Origin: Fremontodendron californicum | Lineage: Eukaryota; Streptophyta; Magnoliopsida; Malvales; Malvaceae | Direction: 5' to 3' | Assembly (NCBI GenBank): GCA_030761205.1 | Contig: JAULJL010000040.1 | Coordinates: forward strand, 13,896,603 to 13,960,602 | DNA length: 64,000 nt | In this document: positions 10,541 through 23,144 of the stretch, one piece after another | How the letters are laid out: every line of letters begins with the position of its first letter | Numbering within the stretch: position 1 is the first letter of the stretch | Position numbers and translations under genes: made by a program | The notes under the pieces: generated by a model | What the model saw: only the letters and a program-made list of their open reading frames with translations | Databases searched by the model: none | Told to the model about the DNA's origin: nothing

Positions 10541-12754
10541 GTTGTTGCCTACAGCTTTTGATTAATCAGACTCTTAATTAGGATTTAATTAAGTATTAAT
10601 TAATTACCATATAATAAAATATTAATGGAAATTATTAAATAAAACAATTTTTCAACGGAATAAAAAAATTAATATTAAGGTCTACCAGTTATTAGACCAT
10701 AGATTGATTGGATCTATAGATTCGGTTTGATAAGTTCATTTTGAAATGAGTTGAATTTGAGATATGCTTTTGATAATTCAAAAAAGTTTGATTCGATCTC
10801 AATTATTATTTAAATAAAAAAAATTATTTAAATTTAATTATAAAATATATAAATATTAATATAAAATAAAATAATATTTTAATATATTTTAAACAATCTA
10901 ATCAAATTGGACTCGAGCTGAGCCTAAATAATTATTTTTTTTTATTCGAACGCAATCCGATATTTCCAGCAGCTATCACGTGGAAGTGGAAGTGATTGGA
11001 AGGATTTCCTTTTATTTCCTTTTTCTTTTGAACTTTCTTAAATAAAATATTTGGTCAGAATTTGTGTTTTGCACTTATTCTTGATGTCGAGGTTCACTAG
11101 TAACAATTTTATATGATGAGGGTAGGTGGGGTTTTTTTAATTTTTAAATCATGCATGGCAGTTGCATTACAAATGCCATTCTTTTCTTCACCATCTTTTG
11201 GGAATGATTATGTTTTTTTTTATTGTATATTATTTTTATTCCTTGCAATTGATTGAATATATATTAGATCATAGGATCGATTAAAAATTTTCAATTATAA
11301 AATCAAACATTGACATTTAAGGAATCCTCAAAAAACAAAAATTAAAAATTGATTTTTTTTTTAAAGGCAACTTTAAAAATAGAAAAAGAAATAATACAGA
11401 ATATAAAGATAAAAGGTCTCCAAAAGAAAATTACAAGAGTTAAAAAATTAGAATTCCTACCAACCCTTATTGAATAAGTCCATCTACAATAGCATTAGCT
11501 TCCCTCAAAATATAATTAAAAGAAAATTTTTGAATTTAATATTTAGTATTGTATATATATATATATATATATATACTATTGAATACCTAGCATTAGCTTC
11601 CCTAATAATTGATTTATTTAGTATTGTACTATTGTATACCTAGAAGGCTAGAATTCTAGATATAGATTTAAAGGTAGCTCCTCAATTTTAAATTAATTAA
11701 AATTTGTTTGTTTCATTTTATTTGTCAATGTTTGATTTTTTTGGTTAAATGATTTCAACTTTGACCATTAATATTTAAAATATCATATTGAATTAAAATT
11801 TTAAATTTTTTAATATTATGATTTTATTAAAAATAATAATTTGAATACCTAGAATATTTATAGATTTAGAGATAGGCTCCTAAATTTTAGATTAGTAAAT
11901 AGTTGCATATGCCACCAACAAGATATATTTATATATATATATATATATATATATGTGAATGGAATCTATGTTATATTTAAATAGGGCATTTTCTTTTTAA
12001 TTTAGCTGTCTTAATAGGCTGAAAATTAAATTTGTGTCTGCTAGCTATAACTTTGTATCCTTCTAAACCTTAAATTTCTTCTGAAAACATCATGTTTATG
12101 AAATTAAATTTGTTAAAGAAAGGAGGTAAGTTAATTATTTCATTTTGCATGACACATGCCACGCCTAAACCTCATACATTCATTAGGGAACAAAACCCAA
12201 ATTTTGTTATTACTAAATTAAATGAGAATTTAATTTATTTTATTCATCTCAATGGAGTTTGTAGATTTTAGAGAAAGTTAACAGATTAATACATATCATT
12301 AAGGTATATTTAAAAATAAATAAAATATATAACCTTTTGTGAAATTAAAAAATTTAACTGTCCGAATATCAAAAACGAACTTTTTATTTTAACTTTTTCC
12401 GATGCATGTTGTGCCATTTTGAAGGGAATAATTACTAAAATTAATTTAGCAAATTTACTTTTGATGAACTTGATAAAAACGAAAGCAAACCCCCTTGTAT
12501 TCAAAAGGAAAAATGTTAAATAATATCTAGTGATTTTGATTAAAATGATGTTTAAAAAAATTTATTAATAAATTATTTTTCTTGAATTTCATAAAAATAA
12601 TACATTAAATACATTTAAAAAAAATAATTTTTTATATATCTTTAATCAGTATTTATTGACATATGCTAATTAGACCCACTAAAAATTACCAATCATATAA
12701 TCGATGCTTTATGTTTCAAATTTCGTCCATAAAAGAATTAAATCATTGTAGCAG
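10541..12754. other. Intergenic, AT-rich, with TA microsatellites and a possible MITE
   Basis: TA repeats at about 11553-11575 and 11932-11955. The stretch at about 10711-10955 (TAGATTGATTGGATC ... CGAACGCAATCCGATA) resembles the 3650-3897 family but has no clear duplication. No gene seen. Confidence 0.4.
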
Positions 12755-13036
12755 TAGATTTATTCATCTGTCGAATCGCGTCAGGTCCGAATTAAAAAAA
12801 TTTACTTATTTAAGGTCCGGCTCGACCAGTTGAGTTAAAAAAACCCATTTTACTGTTTAAAATATTAAAATATATATATTAATATTAATATTTATATATA
12901 TTATAATTAAATTTAAATAAAAATATTTTATTTATTAAATAGTAATCCAGACCGATTCAGATCTAAAATATCTTATCTTAAATTCGATCTAATTCAAACT
13001 AGACTTGCCAGACAACTCGATCTTTGAACAGATCTA
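12755..13036. mobile_element. Relative of the 3650-3897 MITE
   Basis: Starts TAGATTTATTCATCTGTCG and ends, reversed, TAGATCTGTTCAAAGATCG; these ends match the 3650 element closely. The inside is AT-rich. No convincing target duplication (TGTAGCAG versus ATTAATAA). Confidence 0.5.
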
Positions 13037-13474
13037 ATTAATAAAATCACATTCATAATTCTTCATAATTCTTTACAAGTTTCCATTTTCTAATTAAAAA
13101 TTTTCAATACAAACATGAATCAACTTCCCCTTGATTTTCTATGCAATCAACTTGATCTGTCATATTGTCTTCTTGCACGAATTATTACAAAAGAGATCGA
13201 CCCTTTTTTTAGATATCGCTGTTGACATTAATTACTTTTCAAAATGGGGAAGAAACTACTGTTTTGAAAACAAAGTTGTATTTTAAATGTCCAATTATAT
13301 ATAGTAAAATAATAATGGCCCATTGGCCCCAACAAAGTTTTTTATTGTTTGTTCATAGAAAGAAATCAAGACCTAACATACTAAAGTAACAAATTATTTT
13401 CTTCATAAATCTAAAGTAATTATAATGTAAAAATACTGTAACATTATAATTAACTAATTAATTAATTATAACAA

Positions 13475-13530
13475 GTGTTCAATTGACAAAGGGAAGATGA
13501 TTGTGTTCAATTGACAAAGGGAAGATGGGT
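13475..13530 (+). repeat. Two-copy tandem repeat, period 28 bp
   Basis: GTGTTCAATTGACAAAGGGA followed by AGATG occurs at 13475 and 13503. Confidence 0.8.
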
Positions 13531-13802
13531 TAAAGCAGTTTAATATATTTATAGGGAGGATATATAATAGGTTTGCGGATTATTTAGCTAATTTGGCTTA
13601 AAAAAATTTGCTGAATATTCATATTTTGAAAATATCATCGGAAGAAATTTTGTAATTATTGAAAGAGGAGTAGGGTAAATTAGATTGTGATGTTAGCAAA
13701 TTTTTAATTTTTTATGCACCAAAAATTCAACATCCTTTCAACTTTATAAGGGAAAAAGAAGGTTACAAGATTTTTCTAATGGTGAGCAAAGATTATCCAA
13801 AC

Positions 13803-14382
13803 CAATGTAATTGGTACTATATTGGTACTGATCAGTACATATCGATTTTAAAGTAAAACGAAATGATATCAGTATAGTATCATTTCGATTTTTGTATCAA
13901 TCATATCGACCTGTATCGGTACATAACGGTATGGTACAAAATTTTGATTTCTTAATTTTTTTTTTTTTTAAAATTCACTTATTTGATTTTTTAAATCAAT
14001 TTCTAATTTTTTTTATCTTGATCATTTTTTTCATAATTACATTTTAAAATAAAATATGTTCATTATTAGGCAATTGAACTTAATTAATAATAATTTACTA
14101 TATTTTTTAAAATATTTTTATATTTATTTGATATTTAAAAATTTTAAATTTTAAAATTTAAATATTAAATATTTATTATTTTATATTTGCATATAAACAT
14201 ATATGTATGTAATGAAAATATATTTTCATGTGTATATAATATATATTTTATTAAAAAATTTAAAAATAAACTATATATATAAATATTTAAAAAACATCGA
14301 TAAATCAAAAATAGTATACCGAAACACATCAATATAAGTACATATTAATATCAAAACAAAAATATAGCGATAGACAACTTTG
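13803..14382. mobile_element. hAT-like MITE with GGTACC-rich ends, 580 bp (copy 1)
   Basis: A perfect 8-bp duplication ATCCAAAC lies at 13795-13802 and 14383-14390. The ends are CAATGTAATTGGTACTATAT and, reversed, CAAAGTTGTCTATCGC. The subterminal regions are dense in GGTACTGATCAGTAC-like palindromes; the core is AT-rich and non-coding. Relatives at 17905-18549, 39650-40173 and 47363-48007 share the core words TTCATAATTA, AAATATGTTCATTA and AATAATTTACTAT. Confidence 0.75.
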
Positions 14383-14390
14383 ATCCAAAC

Positions 14391-15689
14391 TCCATTTATA
14401 ACCAGCTCATGCCGGCATAGTCCATTCTCTATATATCGTCAGCTATGACATTCACAGCAATTAATACCAATGTTTTTAATTTTTATTTTCATAACAAATT
14501 AATTAGTAAAAATTATATAATTATTTAGTTGCAACATAGCTATATAATCTTGTACCAAAAAAATATAGCTATATAATCACTGAAAAAAAAAAAAAACCTA
14601 ATTTCTAATAGATCCTATATCCCTTTGCTATACAGCTGCCATTGTCGACCGCAGTGGCAAACCCTACCCTACACTTTGGGAAATGAAACTGTTTCTTCAC
14701 ATGCTATGAAAATAAAGAATGGATATCCAATTTAGCATTACATGGAGTACAGTACAGTGATTTTTTTTCCTTTTTATAAAATTATTGTCGAGAATTCGGT
14801 TGAGTATCCGGGTATATAATCGATATGAATATATATAATTTTTTTTAAAAAAATTTTATATATTTGAAATATCATAATCTTATATTTTTGTTTGAATATG
14901 TGTCAAATACAAATACTGAACATGAATATTTAAAAATAAATAAAAACTCGAATAATATATATGATAATATGCCTAATAATGCAATCTATAATTTAAATAA
15001 AAATTTAATAGGAGAAAGCTTCAACTGTGAATTTTTTTTCTTTCTTTTTCTTATTCATCATGGAAACGTACAAAGCTGGTTTATAGAAGTAAACCATAAA
15101 AGTCTAACATAGATTATTTAATCTAACCAAAATAATTAATTATAATTATAATAATAATAAAAACTTTGCTAATTTTTCATAAACAAACTATTTTATTGAT
15201 GTTTAATTCCATCATGATTAGGGAATTTATTTTATTATATATTTCATGGATATTGACTTGCCAACTACTACCCAAAGCAAAGATCGATGTTGACCTCTAA
15301 AAAGTACAATCTTTTAATGTGATTTATATTTTATATGATTGTGACCCATCCTTTATCTCTATGGCAATTTTTAGTCTAAACTTTGAGGGGAAATTCGAGT
15401 TATATAATGTATATAAAAAAAAAAAAACTCAAAGTTTTGGGTTTACAAGAATTGTATGGTTTTTTTCCATCAAAATATCCACTTTGACCAAACTCTTGTT
15501 TCGAAGTCTTACTACATAAAACTAACTTACCCCTATAATTTTGATTTTTCACGCAATTGACTTTTACTTTCTTTGAATGCCTTCAAGGGAACATGGTCAA
15601 ACCGGATGGCTTAAGTAATTTGATAATTCTTCTTAATACCAACCATTTTTTAAGTGCTAATTATATGAGTTTATTCTGACCAAAAAAAA
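14391..15689. other. Intergenic, nothing recognised
   Basis: AT-rich, with poly-A near 14583 and poly-T near 14761. The open frame at 14864-15112 is Asn/Tyr/Phe-rich translated AT noise. No gene supported. Confidence 0.45.
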
Positions 15690-15880
15690 TTATATGAGTT
15701 TATAATTGATGTATTGACATATATTTATATACTGTTAGTGAATTAGATGATATTATTTCATTAAATTTTTTTTTAAAAATAAATACAAATAATTTTCTTT
15801 TTAATGAAGTGGTATCATCTAATTTACTGACAATATATAAATTTATACACTATCAATATATTAAATATAAATCTTAATTA
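15690..15880. mobile_element. Fold-back MITE (family with 5875-6093)
   Basis: Arms TTGATGTATTGACATATATT and, on the right, ATACACTATCAATATATTAA are inverses, with inner inverted words TTAGATGATATTATTTCATT and AATGAAGTGGTATCATCTAA. Same architecture as the copy near 5.9 kb. Confidence 0.55.
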
Positions 15881-15979
15881 TATTACCTGATCGACAAATT
15901 CCTTTCCCCTCTTGTAATTAGCCAAAATTTTGAAAGGATAAGCCTTTTATGGTGAGAGTTGGGTTCGAACCTCAACCCT

Positions 15980-16650
15980 CTCTAAGGTCCCGTTTAATAT
16001 TGCAATGGAATCGGAATTTTGGTATACAAGTTTGGTTTTACACCGCAATGCTAAACGAAAATTACAAAAATCTTTTGATTTTTTATTTAAAATTATGATT
16101 TGACAATATCAAGAAGTAAAAATTTGTAATTTTTGTGGTTTCAAATTGCATTCTAAGATCAAATGATTTTATTATCTTCATTATCCTAAATTTGTATTCT
16201 TTTATACATATTTTTTTGGACATTTCAATTCATAAAAATACTTTTTTTTTATTGTAATACTAAAAAACTTAAAAATTTTAAACTACATTTTTTTATTATA
16301 TTTTTTTCAATTCAAACTTTTTCAATAACAATTAATATTAAACTCGTTCTAACTTTAATTACATCTACTCTAATTAAATATAAAGCAAGTTGATAAAATT
16401 TACAAAAACATATTATTTATGTTTGCATGCATTTATAAATCAATACTCTATTTTTAAAAGGTTCTTAATTTAAATCTTAAATTTGTTCAAACTCCCAAAA
16501 TGAAAAAAAAGGTAAAAAAAAATAAAGTGTTGAAAGATCAATAATATTGTTGGTAACATCCAAAATCAATTGTGGACCCAAATAAAGTTGAAACAATCAC
16601 AACTCTTTTCCTTTAGTCCGTCTCCATGTTTATTCTTTGCCTCTTCCCGA
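15980..16650. other. Intergenic, possible MITE fragment
   Basis: GGTCCCGTTTAATATTGCA at about 15986 resembles the start of GGGCCCGTTTGG-type plant hAT MITEs. The other end is not clear. Otherwise AT-rich with no gene. Confidence 0.25.
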
Positions 16651-16659
16651 AGCATTAAT

Positions 16660-17010
16660 TAAAAAATCAGATTGAAATGTTCGATTGAACCAATTAAATT
16701 GAAAATGGATGGATTATATTTAAATCGAACATTTATTAAATCGAGATAAAAATGATTTAATTGATAAAAAATTGAATTAAATTGATAAAAAATTAATTAT
16801 ATATATTATTTTTTAAAATTTTATTTAAAGTTAATAAAATTTGAATCTTTAATTTTTTTAATTTTATACTAAAAATCATACTATTAAATCAAATATATAT
16901 TTTTATTAATTATATTTAATATTTAAATTAATATTTAAATATAAAAAATTCATCAAACCGATCAAAATTAAAAATATGATCAATTTAATTTTCAATCCCA
17001 TTTTTTTAAA
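16660..17010 (-). repeat. AT-rich dispersed element with tRNA-like core (copy 2)
   Basis: Read on the minus strand, the middle contains AGTATGATTTTTAGTATAAA and a decayed AAGATTCAAATTTT, matching the core of the copy at 4897-5345. The outer parts carry GATTGAACCAATTAAATTGA-like words. Confidence 0.45.
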
Positions 17011-17904
17011 CTTTTGTCCCCGAAATAAAGTCCGCACATTTAAGCTTTTTTCTGTCTAGTCGTCTACTGCTACTACTAGTAGCTATTAATCTATAACTAT
17101 TTCGTACGTTTTTTTTTTGTTTTTGAATATCAATATTTCGTACGCTTTGGTTGTGACTTGTGACGAAGTTGTAAAGCTAATTATCCAAAAAAAAAAAGTT
17201 TGGAAAGTTGAGGTTGAGCTTCGTCTTCATCGCAATCAATCAATCAATCAAAAAATTAATTACGCACGCAAGGGGGCGAGGTGGGGGTGGATCGTATCAG
17301 TCAAATTATATGATGGGAGGTATCGTTAGATGTCAATTCTTTAAATAATTTGTCGAACATCATTAATTGAGATTTTGGGAAACAAAAAATTAAACGAAGG
17401 AATAATTTGATTGGATTCTAAATTGTGATTTTTGGTCTATTTAAGTTTCATTTAATATTGATGTTGGCATCATTTTTAAGTTAGAAATTATGTTTTATCG
17501 TAACACAATATTAAATAAGTAAAGGATTTTGGTTTTTATAATTAAAATCATAATTTTATAATCTAAACTAAAAAAATAAAGCTTTTATAATTTGAAAACT
17601 AATTTTTAAATAAAATAATTTTATTATTTTTATTATTTTAAATATATATATTTTTTAATATTTTAATATTTTATAATATTTTTTAAAACAATGCTAAATA
17701 TTTAAAAAAACTTAATTTATATTTTTTTATCACACTTTTTAAGTAGATATTTTTTAATATAATTTTTTTTAATAATAATACTAAATTAATCCTTAACCAA
17801 TTTCCTAATTACTGGGGGGAAAAAAAAAGCCAACAATTACTGCATGCATTGATGAGTCACGTGAAAGAAAATAAGAAAAGGGAGGAAAATTCATGAAATG
17901 ATAT

Positions 17905-18549
17905 CATGGTGGTAGTACCGATCAATACGTCTCCATTTTTAATTAAATTAGTATAAATAACTTTTAGTTTCGTTTTGATTTTGATATCGGTCCGTACCGG
18001 TCGTACCGACCTATACCGATAGATAACGGTCAATACTGATCAGTACTGGTACGTACTGGTTCGTACCAGTTGATACAAGATTTTGATTTTTTTTTTTTTA
18101 ATTTTTGAAAAAAATTCACTTATTTGATTTTTTTAAAATCATTTTAAATATTTTTTGTGTCATGATCATTTTTAATTTTGTTCATAATTATATTTAAAAA
18201 TAAAATATGTTCATTAAATTAGGCTATTAAACATAATTAATAATAATTTACTATCTTTTTTAACATTTTAATATTTATTTGAACTATTTGATGTTTAAAA
18301 ATTTTAAATATTAAATATTTAAAATTTATATTTGCATAAAAAATATATATACATGTAATAGATGTATATTTGCATATGTATATAATATATATTTTATTAA
18401 AAAAATTGAAAATAGGTTATACATATAGCTATATGAAAAAATATTTAAAAATATCGATAAATCTAAAACGATACATCGAAACACATCGATACTGGTATGT
18501 ATCAGTATCAAAATAAAAATAACATGTCCATCGATACGATACTAACTAG
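17905..18549. mobile_element. hAT-like MITE with GGTACC-rich ends (copy 2)
   Basis: Starts CATGGTGGTAGTACCGATCA and ends, reversed, CTAGTTAGTATCGTATCG. The left third is packed with TACCGGTCGTACCGACC-like palindromes. The core matches copy 4 at 47363-48007 over hundreds of bases. The flanks no longer show a clear 8-bp duplication, so this copy may be older. Confidence 0.65.
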
Positions 18550-18559
18550 ATATACTAAA

Positions 18560-19680
18560 TATAACCCAAAAACAAAAACAAGCATAATTTCAATCTTTTA
18601 CTTAAGGATTGGAATGTCTCGCAAAATTTTAAGTGGATCTTATATAAATATATAAAAATTAAATTTTTTTATATAAATATATAAAAATCATTTTTTTTAT
18701 TTATAAAAAAGAATAACATTTTTATAGGACTGCATGAAAAATATGCTTTAATAAAGTAATTCTCATTTAGTAATCACTCTTCATCCAACCACTTTTATTC
18801 TTTCTTTATTGTTTCTGTGTTTCAAAAAATATCGTGTTGCCTTTCCAAGCAACAAATTGGAAACCAAGAGAACACCTTCCTCGTTGGGACCCTGTGCTTT
18901 ACTTCACTGTAAAAAAATTAATTCAATTAATTTATACAATTATTTTAAAATAATAATATTTAATAAATTTAAAATTAAAATTTTAATATTTATCATCTCT
19001 TTTATTTTTTTTTAAATTATGATCTCTTTTTACAAAAAAAAAAAAAAACTCGATTCCATCTCCTTGATGGTGCGAGTCAGCTCGCCACTCCATTGATGTT
19101 GTCATTGTTTCGGAGCTCACTCGGTGCTTAACTCACTCACCAAAGTTTGCCACCAAATGAGGTGGAGGAAAATATTTTAGTGACATTTTAAGTATTAGGT
19201 GACACCTTTATTTTTGTCATCAATTGACTTTTTTTTTTTTTTTTTTTTTTTATGAATTGAACAACCATTAGGATACTCTTTTTTCAACGGAAAAATTCCG
19301 ATGCAATTCGGAAAAAAAATCTTTTAGCGATGATTTTTCATAAAAAAAAAAAAAATCATCTATTTGAAAAAATTTTCTACCAATGAATTTTAGATGATTT
19401 TTTGTCGGAATTTATAGATTAAAATATAAAAATTATGGTGAGAAACCATTATTTTTTTGGCCAAAGTTAACAATGGCATTTTTTTATTTTTAACGACAAA
19501 AAATTCTTACTTAATAAAATAAAAATAAAAAAATTATTTTTGAAAAAACATCAATAACATTAAATTGGAAAGACTTTTACACAAACAAAATTTATCGATA
19601 AAAGTACTTATTTTTTTAAAAAATTAATTTTTTTTCTTCTTCCTCCTTTTCGAGCTTTCCTCTCCCACAACCTACATTTC
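18560..19680. other. Intergenic, homopolymer-rich
   Basis: Long T and A runs (T-run around 19231-19250, A-runs near 19036 and 19341). No gene or element with clear ends. Confidence 0.4.
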
Positions 19681-19684
19681 ACGT

Positions 19685-19905
19685 CATTTTAAATCGCGGT
19701 CACGGATTTTATCGCGAATACGATAATGGGTATCGCGAGTGTTACATAACGCATTACAATTATCACGAACGTAAATTTGATAGTGTTTCAAAGAATTTGA
19801 TAATGTCAAGGACGTTACCTAACGGATAAAATGCTATGTGAAAGTTTTAATTTTCGTAACATCATGGCCGTTACATTGCATAGTGATCGCATTTTAAAAC
19901 TATGA
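19685..19905. mobile_element. CpG-rich MITE (TCGCGG family, copy 1)
   Basis: Left ATTTTAAATCGCGGTCACGG and right, reversed, AGTTTTAAAATGCGATCACT are inverted ends. The inside contains TCACGAACGTAAATTTGATA and AACGTTACCTAACGGATAAA, shared with 22918-23140. Non-coding. Confidence 0.6.
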
Positions 19906-20639
19906 TTCCACCCCAACCACCGCCGAAACCACCCTGCGCCACCACCCCACCTGCTCGGTGACCTCTTTGTTCTTTTCTTTCTCTCTCTATCTCCCTCACC
20001 TCTCCTCCTCCTCCTCCTCTCTACAATAAATTATGCCAGACATGATTAAAGGAGATGAGAGCAAAAACAACAGAAAATTTAAAATTATTATGTTGAAATA
20101 GAATTAAACAGGGTTAAAATTAAAGGGAAAAAAAAAATCTGCAGGAGAAGGCAGAAAAAAACAGCTTCTCAAAATGCAGGAACATGAAAATGACGACTCA
20201 AAGTGATGGGCTCATAAAAAAAACAACTGAACATGCAAGGGATACAGCCAGCTTTTGTGGCCCCCGGCCTTCGAAAAGTCTGCTGTAAAAATAGCTAAAA
20301 AAAGGGTACTCAGGAACATTTCCATCACCTTGTTTTTCATCTTTATTGCTTCATAATTTGAAACATTATAACCTCTGGTTCATTGAAAGATTGTGCTTTT
20401 TGGGAGCAATTCCCTTTTTTTTTCTTTTTTTTTTTCCCTTTCATGCACATTGGCTAAAATTTGTGAAATGAAGGCTTCCAACTTTGAGCTGTTTGGTTGT
20501 CCTCATTAACGTATAATTTTTTACAATCTTTTGAAATCAGAAACTTTTCCTTCTCATCTTTTCCCCATTTTTTTCGACATCAACTTTGGCACTTGTCTTG
20601 GGGATATCGATCCATTGCATGTCAGATAATTGATCCAGA

Positions 20640-20765
20640 GATTTAAATTACAATCGCGAACATATTTTCGATCGCATCGTCACGATAAATATCGATAATA
20701 AGGAAAATCGAAAAAATCGCGAAATGATGAGTATAATATCACATTACGACCACTATTTAAATACT
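20640..20765. mobile_element. Short relative of the TCGCGG MITE family
   Basis: Starts AAATTACAATCGCGAACATA and ends ACATTACGACCACTATTTAA, a reduced version of the ends at 19685 and 22918. Confidence 0.4.
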
Positions 20766-21239
20766 TGATTGATCTACTATATGCAAATATGTATAAGATT
20801 GATAATTTCATGACTCACATTCTCCGTATGTACATTGTTTACCCTTATCGTTTCTATATATTATTATTTTTATAAGATCAACAAGAGTCTGATTTTGTCT
20901 CAGCCAAAGGAACTACTGATGAAGCGGCCAAAGACTGTAAAAATTTGAAGCATAAAAACATGGTAAAAAACAATTTAATGCCATAAATTCCTATAATCCT
21001 ATCTGATATATATTTCATGCTGTTCGTATAATGGAAAATACTGGGAAATGATGCAACATCAACATTCAATAACAATTTCAATGTTTACCCAAATTAGGTT
21101 AAAATTTATGTCAGGTTTTTGTATCCATATAATTCTTGATTTAGTTTCCTAATGCTATTAAGCAACTTAAATTTAAGTAAAAAAATGAGACCAAGTGCAT
21201 ATCTAATTTGACCACAAAAATAAATAAAATAAAGGAATC

Positions 21240-21345
21240 AAAGATAGTTATTAATGAACACGAAATTTAACTCAATTGGTTCATGTAATCATCCTTAAGA
21301 GATGGCGTCCAACAGATTTGGCTTCTAATCATTTGAATAGAAAAT
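21240..21345 (+). repeat. tRNA-like SINE (copy 1 of 4)
   Basis: TTTAACTCAATTGGTTCATG resembles an A box; CAGATTTGGCTTCTAATC occupies the B-box place. The same layout recurs at 22385, 59690 and, reversed, 50745. Confidence 0.4.
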
Positions 21346-22104
21346 ATATATATATTGATGTGAAATACCCGTTTCATACAATATTTTTTTTCGGAGTTTT
21401 GGACAAGCAATGCATTTCTCAAATTGCATTTTTAAGTTTGAAATAAGTGGTTGAAGGATAAATGAGTTTCATGTCGACAAGCAAGGATGAAGGCATTTAT
21501 CAGCTGTTTCGTATTGAAAGCGACAAATTCAAAGTCAAATCTATACATCTAGAATTATATTTGGCAAATACAAAACAAAACCATCTTTCATTTTTGCCTC
21601 TTTCTTGGGTATTTATTCATTTTTTCTTGCAAATTATACAGTCATCGACTCACCGTCCAAGATGGTAGCCCTTGCTCTGTCATCTGATTATATCAAAAAG
21701 AGTAAGAGTAAGAAATCTGAAAGCAAATACATTGTACTGAGGAAAAAAAAACACAAAACAGATTGAGATTAAATGGTTTTCCATTGAATAAAAAAGAGGG
21801 AGAAACTAAATTTGAAGTTGTAGACTTTTATCATCCACTAATTATACTTGTCAAATAAGTGAATTGATCATGTACGTAATCTTTTACGTCATATTATCCA
21901 ACATAATGTTATTGTTGTTATGACATTGGCAAATGAAAAAAATAGAGGAATGAGATGTAAATATTAAGATTTGAATTTGAAATTTATTGATATTATTTTT
22001 TAATTATAGTTGTATGTACCAACTGAATTAAACACGCTATGGGTTCAAATTTTCTTCTATCTTTTTTATTTCTTTCTAATCTTTTAAGACTAGTAGTAAT
22101 TGGC

Positions 22105-22182
22105 ATTTTGGCACTACTATTCTTCCATTAATTGCTTGTCAAAGTGGCTAAGTTATTGTCAAAGTGGCATTTTGGCACTACT
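22105..22182 (+). repeat. Short direct repeat
   Basis: GGCATTTTGGCACTACTA occurs at about 22103 and 22167, and TTGTCAAAGTGGC occurs twice between them. Confidence 0.6.
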
Positions 22183-22223
22183 ACTTGTCTTTGAATTCAT
22201 AACGTTTCCTGGTAATGAGGATT

Positions 22224-22225
<2 letters not shown>

Positions 22226-22256
<31 letters not shown>
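22226..22256 (+). repeat. TA microsatellite
   Basis: About 15 uninterrupted TA units. Confidence 0.9.
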
Positions 22257-22259
<3 letters not shown>

Positions 22260-22384
22260 GATTATTATCATGCATGCGTGTATGCTTTCTCTTTCTTTCT
22301 CTCTTCAATGTGGTCCAGTACCTCTGAATGATCTTGACTTGCCATGAGCCCATGACAGTGAAAAAAAGGAAGAAAAAAAGAACA

Positions 22385-22480
22385 AAATTTAGAATTCGAT
22401 ATTTAATCCAATTGATTCATGCAATTATTTTTAAAAAATATCTAACAGATTTGGATTCGAATATGATATATGTAACCCAT
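22385..22480 (+). repeat. tRNA-like SINE (copy 2 of 4)
   Basis: TTTAATCCAATTGATTCATG then CAGATTTGGATTCGAATATG; the second half contains a B-box-like GGATTCGAAT. Confidence 0.4.
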
Positions 22481-22917
22481 TTTTTTTTCTAAGCTGCAAC
22501 TTTTCTTGTGAAGAAAAAAGAGCAAATCTTTAAATCTCGGGTTGAAGAAAAGAAAAAAATAAAACAGGCTAGTTGGAGACTGGAGACCAAATGGTAAGCA
22601 AGATCTTGGGTTGATCTTATTGAACTAATTAAATATTATTTAAATCTATTCCTAGCTAGATAGTGTTTATATATATATATATAATTAATAGGAGTATATA
22701 TCTAACTTAATATATCATTTTCGGGCCCGTAGGGTTAAATTATGCTAGATTATGTATGTCCTGAAGTGAGCAAACAAACATGGAACCAGAACCATGTCAC
22801 AGTACTTCCACACAAAATCAATTTAAGAAAAAAGCTGTTTAAGTTTAACCCAAGGGCTAGCTGAGGTTTTTCTGTCTTGTATAGTCTGTAATAAGAAAAA
22901 GGTTGTCTTCATCACAT

Positions 22918-23140
22918 AGTTCTAAATGGCAGTCGCAAATTTCGTCGCGGATGTGATTGCGGTGTCGTGATTGCAGGTGTCGTGAACATTACATAATGCG
23001 TCACGGTTGTCGCAGACGTGAATTTAATAATGTTTCAATAAATTTGATAATGTTACGAACGTTACGTAACGAATAAAATGAGAGGTGAAATTCTTTGTTA
23101 CGTCGCGACCGTTACGTAACGGCCGCATTTTAATACTATT
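22918..23140. mobile_element. CpG-rich MITE (TCGCGG family, copy 2)
   Basis: Left TAGTTCTAAATGGCAGTCGC and right, reversed, TAGTATTAAAATGCGGCCGT form inverted ends. The middle holds GAACGTTACGTAACG and the right end CCGTTACGTAACGGCCGC, a perfect palindromic core. It stands out by CpG density in an AT-rich neighbourhood. Non-coding. Confidence 0.65.
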
Positions 23141-23144
23141 CAGC

